DNA of 64,000 nucleotides from an uncultured Rhodospirillales bacterium (GTDB lineage: Bacteria; Pseudomonadota; Alphaproteobacteria; Acetobacterales; Acetobacteraceae), in contig CAIYSR010000150.1 in assembly GCA_903928895.1 (NCBI GenBank), positions 1 to 64,000 of the forward strand, read 5' to 3'. The number at the start of each line of letters is the position of its first letter. Within the stretch, counting starts at the first letter, position 1. The notes under the pieces were generated by a model, which saw only the letters and a program-made list of their open reading frames with translations, was not told the DNA's origin and searched no databases. Shown here one piece after another: positions 54,160 through 64,000 of the stretch. The translations under genes and the position numbers were made by a program.

Positions 54160-56790
54160 TCAATACAATCCGCCAAGGTCGCTGTCGACCCCGCCGGCGG
54201 TGGGTTTGCTGGGGCGCGGATCGTTCGTGCCGCCACCGCCCGCGGATGGGCGGCCGATGGAGGCGGCGGAACCACCCGGGGTCTGGCCGGGCTTGAAGGC
54301 GTCCGTCACCTGGCCGGAGCCGGTCTCCCAGCTGGCCATCGTCACGCCCGGGGGCGGGACGAATTTCAGGTTTGGACGATTGGCCAGCGCCACCGCCATG
54401 TAGTCATGCCAGATCGGGCCAGCCGTGGTGGCGCCGAAGGCGTTGTTGCCGAGGGTCTCGGTTGGCTTGTCGAAACCGACCCACACGGCGGTGACGAGGT
54501 CCGGGCTGAAGCCGACGAACCAGGCGTCGGTGAAGTCGCTGGTGGTGCCGGTCTTGCCGGCGAGCGCGCGGTTGATCCCGGCGGCGACCGGAACGCCGGT
54601 GCCGCGCTGCATGACGCCCTGCATCATCGTCACCACCTGGAACACCGAGGCCGGGTCGGCGAGCTGGCGGCGACTGTCGGTGAGCTGCGGTGGCGCCGAC
54701 GGGTCGGTGCAGGCCATGCATTGCGGCAGCGGCGCGCGCCAGATCACCTTGCCGTCGCGGTCCTGCACGCTGTCCATCAGGGTGGGGATCACCTCGTGGC
54801 CACCATTGGCCAGCGCGGCATAGCCGGCGGCCTGGCGCATCACGGTGGTCTCGACCGCGCCGAGTGCTGCCGACAGCACGCGCGGCATGTCGTCGACGAC
54901 GTGGAAGTCGATCGCGGTTTTCGCCACCGCGCTCATCCCGAGCAGGTCGGCGAGGCGGATGGTGACGAGGTTGAGGGATTTTTCGAGGGCGACGCGCAGC
55001 GGCACCGGGCCGCTGAAATCCTCCTCGTCGTTATGCGGGCGCCATTTGCCGGCGGCGCCCTGGTCGACGACGAAGGGGGCGTCGAGCACGCGCTGGGAGG
55101 GCGCGATGTTGCGCGCCATCGCGGTGAGATAGACGTAGGGCTTGAAGCTTGAGCCGGGCTGGCGGTTGGCCTGGGTGACGCGGTTGTACTGGCTGAGCTC
55201 GAAGCTCCAGCCGCCGGACAGCGCCAGCACGCGCCCGGTCGCGGGGTCGAGGCTGACCAGCGCGCCCTGGACCAGCGGGATCTGGCGCAGCACAGCCCGC
55301 TCCGGCCGGGCCGGGGTGCGGCCCTGCGCTGGCTGGGCGGCGGAGGGTTCAACCATGACGATGTCGCCGGGCTGCATCACCTCGGACAGGCGCTTTGGTA
55401 CCGGACCGAGCTTGCCGTCCTTCGCCGAGCGGGCCCAGGCGAGATCGGCGAAGGGGACGGGCAGCAGGCGTGGCTGCTGCGCTGTGCTGCCCGCGATGCG
55501 CTCCATGAAACCGACCCTTGCCTCGGCGTCGCTGGCCTCGATCACCACGGCGAGGCGCCATTCCGCCAGCATGCCGGGCGGGCGGGCGATACTGGCCAGT
55601 GCGTTGGCCCAGGACTGGCGGAAATCGGCGCCGGGGTCGACATGTCCGACCGGGCCGCGCCAGCCGCCGCGGGTGCGGTCGTAGCGCATCAGGCCGTCAT
55701 GCAGCGCGCGGTCGGCAGCCAGTTGCAAGGCCGGATCGAGCGTGGTGCGCACGACGAGGCCGCCCTGGGTGGTGGTCTCCGGCCCGTAGCGCTCGATCAG
55801 CGTGCGGCGCACCTCCTCGCCGAAATACTCGCCGCCGGCCACCGTCTCCGGGCGGCGGAACGGCGAGGGCGAGATCGCGGTCGCCTTGGCCGCGGCGGCC
55901 TGTTCTTGGGTGATGGCGCGGTCCTCGGCCATGCGCTCGATCACCCAGTCGCGCCGGATGCGGGCGGCCTCGGGCGAGCGGAACGGATTGTAGTTGCTTG
56001 GCGCCTTGGGCAGGACCGCGAGGAAGGCGGCCTCGGGCAGGGTGATCTCGTCGAGCGACTTGTTGAAATAGGCCTGCGCGGCGGAGGCGACGCCATAGGC
56101 CTGCAGGCCGAGATAGATCTCGTTGAGATAGAGTTCGAGGATGCGCTCCTTGCTCAGCGTCTGCTCGATGCGGGCGGCGAGGATCATCTCCTTGGCTTTC
56201 CGCGCGATCGAGACCTCGTTGCCCAGCAGCATGTTCTTGGCGACCTGCTGGGTGATCGTCGAAGCCCCGATCGGGCGCTTGCCCTGGCCGTAGTTCATCA
56301 CATCGACGACGATGGCGCGGATGACGGCAACGGGGTCGATGCCTTTGTGGGTGTAGAAGTTCTGGTCCTCGGCGGAGATGAAGGCGCGCTTGATCACGTC
56401 GGGGATGGCGGCGGCGGGGACGAACATGCGCCGTTCGGTGGCGAGTTCGGCGAGCAGGCGCGAGTCGCCGGTGTAGACGCGGCTCATCACCCGAGGCTGG
56501 TAGCCGCGCAACCCGTCGACATCGGGCAGGTCGGCGCTGAATTTCTGGTAGCCGATATAGAGCACGCCGACCGCGCCGATCCCGCCGAGTACGATAATGG
56601 CGGTAAGCAGCGCGACCAGGCGACGGACCCAGCCGAGGGGAGCCTTGCGGCGCGGCGGGCGCGAGGGTCTTGGCGCCGGCTCCGGGGTGTTTTCGGAGGG
56701 CGGATCCGGTGGCGGCGCCGGCGGGGGAGCGGCAGGACGCGACGCACGACGCCCGCCGAGGGGCGCGCCTGCGGTCAAGGGTTGGCTCAT
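54160..56790 (-). CDS. mrcA: Penicillin-binding protein 1A (bifunctional)
   Basis: An 876-residue class A PBP that polymerises and cross-links peptidoglycan. A Pro-rich cytoplasmic start and one membrane helix (57-80) lead to the GT51 domain with the catalytic Glu141 in SAEDQNFYTHKGIDP and the GASTITQQVAKNMLLG motif. An OB-like linker sits at 370-500. The transpeptidase has SxxK at 547-550 (GSSFKPY), SLN at 605-607 (KSLNLVT) and KTGT at 746-749. The C-terminal 60 residues are Gly/Pro-rich. It lies between the amidase and prfB, an order I know from other alphaproteobacteria. Confidence 0.96.
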   Translation of the reverse strand: MSQPLTAGAPLGGRRASRPAAPPPAPPPDPPSENTPEPAPRPSRPPRRKAPLGWVRRLVALLTAIIVLGGIGAVGVLYIGYQKFSADLPDVDGLRGYQPRVMSRVYTGDSRLLAELATERRMFVPAAAIPDVIKRAFISAEDQNFYTHKGIDPVAVIRAIVVDVMNYGQGKRPIGASTITQQVAKNMLLGNEVSIARKAKEMILAARIEQTLSKERILELYLNEIYLGLQAYGVASAAQAYFNKSLDEITLPEAAFLAVLPKAPSNYNPFRSPEAARIRRDWVIERMAEDRAITQEQAAAAKATAISPSPFRRPETVAGGEYFGEEVRRTLIERYGPETTTQGGLVVRTTLDPALQLAADRALHDGLMRYDRTRGGWRGPVGHVDPGADFRQSWANALASIARPPGMLAEWRLAVVIEASDAEARVGFMERIAGSTAQQPRLLPVPFADLAWARSAKDGKLGPVPKRLSEVMQPGDIVMVEPSAAQPAQGRTPARPERAVLRQIPLVQGALVSLDPATGRVLALSGGWSFELSQYNRVTQANRQPGSSFKPYVYLTAMARNIAPSQRVLDAPFVVDQGAAGKWRPHNDEEDFSGPVPLRVALEKSLNLVTIRLADLLGMSAVAKTAIDFHVVDDMPRVLSAALGAVETTVMRQAAGYAALANGGHEVIPTLMDSVQDRDGKVIWRAPLPQCMACTDPSAPPQLTDSRRQLADPASVFQVVTMMQGVMQRGTGVPVAAGINRALAGKTGTTSDFTDAWFVGFSPDLVTAVWVGFDKPTETLGNNAFGATTAGPIWHDYMAVALANRPNLKFVPPPGVTMASWETGSGQVTDAFKPGQTPGGSAASIGRPSAGGGGTNDPRPSKPTAGGVDSDLGGLY

Positions 56791-56837
56791 ACGGGGCGCA
56801 ATACACCAGTTCAGCGGAAAAAGGGTAGCGTTTCGCC

Positions 56838-57677
56838 TCAGCCTTTGGCCTGAGGCTGCACTGCCATGTGGCCCGGCGCCGCCTCGAACCAGGTATCGAC
56901 GGCGCGGCGCATGGCGGCGGCCACGCGGGCGCGGTGGGCGGGCTGGCGCAAGGCGGCTTCGTCGGCCTTGTTGGACATGAAGCCCATCTCCACCAGCACG
57001 CTGGGGATATCGGCGGCCTTGAGCACCATGAAGCCGGCGTGGCGGCTGGGGTTTTGCAGCAGCGGCAGGTCGCGTCCGAGTTCGTTGACCACGCGCCGCG
57101 CCATGCGGGCCGAGCCTTGGCGGGTTTCCTGACGCACCAGCGTGCCGAGGATGCGGGTCACCTCCGGCGAGGCGCCCTGGGCCTGCCAGGCGCCGAGCCG
57201 GTCGACCGCGTTCTCGCGCCGGGCGAGGGCCGCGGTCTGGGCGTCGGAAGCGCCGTCGCTGAGGGTATAGACGCTGGCGCCGCGCACGCCGTGGTCAGTG
57301 AGGGCGTCGGCGTGCAGCGACACGAACAGCGCGGCGGCCTTGCGTTGGGCGATGACGACGCGTTGGTCGAGCGGGATGAACACGTCCCGCGTGCGGGTGA
57401 GCTCCACCCGGTAGCGCCCGGAGGCAAGCAACTGGCGCTGCAGTTCGAGCGCCGCGGCCAGCGCCACCTGCTTCTCGTAGGTGCCGGAGACACCGATGGC
57501 GCCAGGGTCCTTGCCGCCATGACCGGGATCGAGCATGACCAACGGCAGGAGGACTCCCGGCCGCGGGTCGGGTGCGCGGGACCTGGCGGGGCTGGCGGGC
57601 GCAGCGGCGTGGCCGGCTTCCGGCATCAGGAAGCTGACGGCGACGCCGGCACCGACGAACAGGCGGCGGGAGAGCAA
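56838..57677 (-). CDS. amiC: N-acetylmuramoyl-L-alanine amidase (AmiC-type, amidase_3)
   Basis: A 279-residue zinc amidase that removes stem peptides from peptidoglycan during division. The zinc ligands are His53 in LDPGHGGKDPGA, Glu68 in TYEKQ and His122 in SLHADAL; the catalytic Glu is in VLVEMGFMSN. I chose a TTG start at 57677 because GGAGG lies 7 nt before it and the product begins LSRRLFVGAGVAVSFLMPEA, a twin-arginine-like signal. ATGs at 57776 and 57779 would add 33 or 34 basic residues before it. There is no AMIN domain, so targeting differs from E. coli AmiC. It heads the amiC-mrcA-prfB operon. Confidence 0.9.
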   Translation of the reverse strand: MLSRRLFVGAGVAVSFLMPEAGHAAAPASPARSRAPDPRPGVLLPLVMLDPGHGGKDPGAIGVSGTYEKQVALAAALELQRQLLASGRYRVELTRTRDVFIPLDQRVVIAQRKAAALFVSLHADALTDHGVRGASVYTLSDGASDAQTAALARRENAVDRLGAWQAQGASPEVTRILGTLVRQETRQGSARMARRVVNELGRDLPLLQNPSRHAGFMVLKAADIPSVLVEMGFMSNKADEAALRQPAHRARVAAAMRRAVDTWFEAAPGHMAVQPQAKG

Positions 57678-58333
57678 GGGCGAGCCTCCGGACAACACGG
57701 ATGCGTGAATCTTAACAAATAACTTCCGCTTCTGCACCCTTCTCCTTGATTGCGGCGATTCTTTGCACCGCGGCATCACCGTGCTTGCAGAGGGCGAGGC
57801 TTTACGCCATGGTGAGGTGCTTCGGTGATGTCACCGGAAAGGCGCGCAGGCGCCGCTCCGGGGCGATCCGGCGGCAGCGATGCAGGGGCCCGGCCAGCGA
57901 TGGCGAGGCGCCGGCCGTCAGCCACCGCCCCCATTACCGTCCGCGCCGCGCGCTGTCAGCGCCGGCAAGCCAGTGCGACTGCGCCGCGCTAAGCGAGCGC
58001 AACACGAACGCGGCGGCGCCGCGTGGCCGCGGGGGTCGTTCAATCGGCCGGCATGTATTTCCACCGGGGCGGCGCGCCCGAGACAGGCGTGCCCCCGACC
58101 GCAGACACAGGGTCCGATGACCGCCATGCCGCCATTCCACTCCGGGACCGCTCCAGCGAGCTACGCTGGGTCCGATCTTTCGGGGTTTGTGGCGTGCGCA
58201 TGCACATCGATCGACGCGCCTCACTTCCTGCCCTTGCTGCGACCGGGTCCGCCCCTTCCGTCATCACGATCGCGCCGCGCGCGCGCCGCAGGAGCGGCAT
58301 CTGCGCACGCGGTCCACCGGAGTTCAGGGCTGA
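57678..58333. other. Long divergent leader between amidase and rne
   Basis: A 656-bp gap with no convincing gene. Frames here are arginine/alanine-rich with no recognisable protein. It holds CATCACCG (57774-57781) and its complement CGGTGATG (57823-57830), and a short palindrome GGTGATGTCACC (57824-57835). A long rne leader is expected, since in E. coli the rne leader mediates autoregulation; whether this one does so is not shown. Confidence 0.5.
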
Positions 58334-61570
<3,237 letters not shown>

Positions 61571-61651
61571 GACAGGAAGCCTGGGGTTCGTCGGCAACGG
61601 CGGACCCCGGCGCGGCCGCTTGCATTGTCGGATCGATCGGCGGCCAGCTAA

Positions 61652-61712
61652 AGCGTGATCGTTTGAGGCTGACCGGTTAAAAAACCTGATTCACGCGACA
61701 AAACAAAGCGCT
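61652..61712 (+). repeat. 61-bp dispersed repeat, copy 2
   Basis: The second copy of the repeat at 28504-28564, starting AGCGTGATCGTTTGAGGC. It fills the end of the rne / DUF427 convergent gap and overlaps the DUF427 stop codon by two bases. Confidence 0.8.
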
Positions 61713-62085
61713 AGCTCGGCACGTCACTGGCGGGCAATTCCTCGATGGCATCCACGCGGTCCGGATAGAACGCCAGCATCCCGGCGATCTCGGCCACCCC
61801 GTCAAGCGGGGTCTCGTAGCTCCACACAGCGTTCTCGGCGGTGCGACCGCCGGCTGTGATGCTGAAATAGGACGCCGCGCCCTTCCACGGGCAATGCGAG
61901 CCATGGGCCGTCCGGTGCAGCAAGGTCATGTCGACATCGGCGCGCGGAAGATACTGCACCGGCGGGTAGTGCCCCTCGCGCAACGTCAGCGCAGCCCGGC
62001 TGTCGGCGATGACGATGCCGCCGAGCCTGACGCGGACCCGTTTGGCAGTCGCCGCGATGGTGATCCGCTTGGCGGTTGCGTCCAT
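61711..62085 (-). CDS. DUF427 domain protein
   Basis: A 124-residue protein of the DUF427 family: KRVRVRLGGIVIADS as the first strands, HYPPVQYLPRADVDM, then the conserved HCPWKGAASYFSI and VWSYETP, and a helix-turn DGVAEIAGMLAFYPDRVD. The family is a small beta barrel of uncertain function. AGGAG precedes the ATG at good spacing. It diverges from pyrB across an 84-bp gap. Confidence 0.92.
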   Translation of the reverse strand: MDATAKRITIAATAKRVRVRLGGIVIADSRAALTLREGHYPPVQYLPRADVDMTLLHRTAHGSHCPWKGAASYFSITAGGRTAENAVWSYETPLDGVAEIAGMLAFYPDRVDAIEELPASDVPS

Positions 62086-62140
62086 GATGATCTCCTGGGT
62101 ATTGCGCAAGCCTAGCACGGCGCGCGCGCGGGCTGTAACG

Positions 62141-62160
62141 TCCCGCCGAATCTTGCGGGA
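62141..62160 (+). promoter_or_regulatory. Small hairpin just before the pyrB start
   Basis: TCCCGC and GCGGGA are complementary arms around an 8-nt loop, ending 9 nt before the TTG start. The right arm covers the only purine-rich stretch that could serve as a ribosome binding site. It could lower pyrB initiation; this is inference. Confidence 0.3.
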
Positions 62161-62169
62161 ACAGCCCCA

Positions 62170-63105
62170 TTGGCCTCTGCTCAACGCCACCTGCTCCAGA
62201 TCGAGGGCCTGCATCCGCCGGAGATCGACACCATGCTCGATCTTGCCGAGAGCTATGCCCTGCTCAACCGCTCCGGCAAGACCCAGCGCGACCTGCTGCG
62301 CGGACGCACGCTGATCAATCTGTTCTTCGAGGACTCGACGCGCACCCGCACCAGCTTCGAACTGGCGGGCAAGCGGCTCGGCGCCGATGTGATCAACATG
62401 TCGGTCAGCACCTCCTCGGTGAACAAGGGCGAGACCCTGCTCGACACGGCGGCCACGCTGAACGCCATGAACTGCGACCTGCTGGTGGTGCGCCACGGCG
62501 ACTCCGGGGCGCCGGCGCTGCTCGCCCGCAAGGTCGATGCCGCCGTCATCAACGCCGGCGACGGCACCCATGAGCACCCGACCCAGGCGCTGCTCGACGC
62601 CTTGACCATCCGCCGCCGGCGCGGCCGGCTGGAGGGGCTGACGGTGGCGATCTGCGGCGATGTGCTGCACAGCCGGGTGGCGCGCTCCAACATCTTCCTG
62701 CTCTCCGCCATGGGCAGCCGGGTGCGCGTGATCGGCCCGCCGACGCTGATGCCGGCCGAGGTCGAACGCCTCGGCGTCGAGGTCTTCCACGACATGCGGG
62801 CCGGGCTGAAGGACTGCGACATCGTCATGATGCTGCGTCTGCAGAAGGAGCGCATGACGCGCGGCCTGATCCCGTCGTTCCGCGAGTTCTTCCGCTTCTA
62901 TGGGCTCGACGCCGAAAAGCTCGCCTTCGCCCGGCCCGACGCGCTGGTGATGCATCCCGGACCGATGAACCGGGGCGTCGAAATCGCCTCCGATGTCGCG
63001 GACGACCCGATCCGCAGCCTCATCAAGGAACAGGTGGAAATGGGGGTGGCGGTGCGCATGGCCGTGCTCGACATCCTCGCCCGCCGGAACAGCCGCAATG
63101 ACTGA
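62170..63105 (+). CDS. pyrB: Aspartate carbamoyltransferase catalytic subunit
   Basis: A 311-residue enzyme making carbamoyl-aspartate in pyrimidine synthesis. Carbamoyl-phosphate site: [15 protein letters not shown] (STRTR at 56-60). Also [30 protein letters not shown], and [14 protein letters not shown] near the end. The start is a TTG at 62170; the next ATG would remove the first strand and helix ([13 protein letters not shown]), so TTG is preferred. It overlaps the pyrC-like gene by 8 bp. No pyrI-type regulatory chain is present. Confidence 0.95.
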   Translation: MASAQRHLLQIEGLHPPEIDTMLDLAESYALLNRSGKTQRDLLRGRTLINLFFEDSTRTRTSFELAGKRLGADVINMSVSTSSVNKGETLLDTAATLNAMNCDLLVVRHGDSGAPALLARKVDAAVINAGDGTHEHPTQALLDALTIRRRRGRLEGLTVAICGDVLHSRVARSNIFLLSAMGSRVRVIGPPTLMPAEVERLGVEVFHDMRAGLKDCDIVMMLRLQKERMTRGLIPSFREFFRFYGLDAEKLAFARPDALVMHPGPMNRGVEIASDVADDPIRSLIKEQVEMGVAVRMAVLDILARRNSRND

Positions 63106-64000
63106 CGTTGTCATCGAGAATGTCCGCCTGATCGACCCGGCCTCGGGCCTCGACCAGCCCGGCGCGTTGCTGGTGCGTGACGGCCGGATTGCCGATCTCG
63201 GCAGCGGCCTCGGCCGGCCCGATGGCGCGGCGGTGATCGATGGCGACGGCGCCGTCCTGTGCCCCGGGCTGGTCGACATGCGCGCCGAGGTGGGCGAACC
63301 CGGCGGGGAATATCGCGAAACCATCGCCTCGGCGGCGGTGGCGGCGGCGGCCGGCGGCATCACCAGCCTCGCCGCCCTGCCCGACACCCGGCCGGCGATC
63401 GACGATCCCGCCCTGGTCCGCCATCTACGCGCCCGCGGTGAGGAGACCGGCAGCCTGTCGATCCTGCCCTATGCCGCCGCCACCAAGGGCTGCAAGGGCG
63501 AGGAACTGGCCGAGCTCGGCCTGCTCCGCGAGGCCGGTGCCGTCGCCTTCACCGACGGCGCGCGGGCAATCGGCTCGGCGCGCATGATGCGGCTGATCCT
63601 GTCTTACGCCAAAGGCTTCGGCGCCCGCGTGGTGCAGCACCCCGAGGAGCCCTCGCTCGCCGAGGGCGGGGCGGCCACCTCCGGCGAACTCGCCACAAGG
63701 CTCGGTCTGCCCGCCATCCACCCCGCCGCCGAGGCCATCATGGTGGCGCGCGACATAAGGCTGCTGCGGATGACCGGAGGCATGCTGCATTTCGCCCATG
63801 TCTCGACCGGCGAGGCGCTGGACCTGATCCGCGCCGCCAAGGCCAGCGGGCTCGACGTCACCTGCGACACCGCGCCGCCGTATTTCGACCTTAACGAGAC
63901 CGCGATCGGCAATTTCCGCACCTATGCCAAGCTCTCCCCGCCCTTGCGCATCGAGGCCGATCGCCTGGCGGTGGCGGCCGCGCTGGCGGACGGCACCATC
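63098..64000 (+). CDS. pyrC: Dihydroorotase-like protein lacking metal ligands (pyrC', PyrX type), 5' part
   Basis: 301 residues are visible; the gene runs off the window. The fold is that of class I dihydroorotase: [53 protein letters not shown]. The usual metal-binding H-x-H (as in DLHVHLREPG) is replaced by M-R-A (61-63), and the later PHH is PPY (260-262). Active zinc binding is therefore unlikely. In Pseudomonas such a protein is a non-catalytic partner that holds the aspartate carbamoyltransferase together. The 8-bp overlap with pyrB fits that role. A working dihydroorotase should exist elsewhere. Confidence 0.9.
   Translation, partial: MTDVVIENVRLIDPASGLDQPGALLVRDGRIADLGSGLGRPDGAAVIDGDGAVLCPGLVDMRAEVGEPGGEYRETIASAAVAAAAGGITSLAALPDTRPAIDDPALVRHLRARGEETGSLSILPYAAATKGCKGEELAELGLLREAGAVAFTDGARAIGSARMMRLILSYAKGFGARVVQHPEEPSLAEGGAATSGELATRLGLPAIHPAAEAIMVARDIRLLRMTGGMLHFAHVSTGEALDLIRAAKASGLDVTCDTAPPYFDLNETAIGNFRTYAKLSPPLRIEADRLAVAAALADGTI

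Overview
The window reads as a chromosomal segment of a high-GC alphaproteobacterium, most likely a member of the Acetobacteraceae. This is an inference from gene content, not from a marker gene. It rests on the order prfB / PBP1A / amidase diverging from rne, an FnrN-type Fnr, a pyrB overlapping a degenerate pyrC, and A/T-rich hairpin repeats between genes. No rRNA, tRNA, CRISPR array, transposase or prophage was recognised.

Region 1 (1-21340, minus strand) is one very tight transcription unit. It opens with a 4140-residue filamentous-haemagglutinin-like adhesin and runs without a gap larger than 2 nt through gspE, F, H, I, J, L, M, C, D and K, the last cut by the window edge. The adhesin stop overlaps the gspE start as ATGA. 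This suggests that a type II secretion system (T2SS) and its probable cargo are made together. Region 2 (21618-28396, plus strand) diverges from it across 277 bp holding a palindrome with outward-facing -35-like boxes. It encodes a large glycosyltransferase, a capsule-type ABC exporter (permease and ATPase), an unknown secreted protein, a KpsE-like chain-length/export protein and two tiny coupled ORFs. The two units together look like a cell-surface adhesin and glycan locus.

Region 3 (28659-34119) is catabolic: amidohydrolase, CaiB/BaiF CoA-transferase and short-chain dehydrogenase in one minus-strand operon, a lone Acetobacteraceae-type hypothetical, and a divergent alpha/beta hydrolase and carboxymuconolactone-decarboxylase pair. 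Region 4 (34190-44891, plus strand) is soxBDAG (heterotetrameric sarcosine oxidase) running into a complete oligopeptide/nickel-class ABC importer (two ATPases, two permeases, a Tat-type binding protein). Two A/T-rich double-hairpin elements sit inside the transporter operon, and a 150-bp inverted repeat follows it.

Region 5 (45060-52941) holds a GNAT-like protein, an MFS transporter, argG and a DUF1993 protein on the minus strand. It also holds an oxygen-sensing Fnr with a near-consensus Fnr box upstream, followed by an autotransporter adhesin. Region 6 (52998-64000) is housekeeping: prfB with a programmed +1 frameshift, PBP1A, N-acetylmuramoyl-L-alanine amidase, divergent rne, a DUF427 protein, and pyrB overlapping a pyrC-like gene that has lost its metal-binding histidines.

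The best candidate for something undescribed is the adhesin-T2SS unit. The repeat families are the next most interesting signal.
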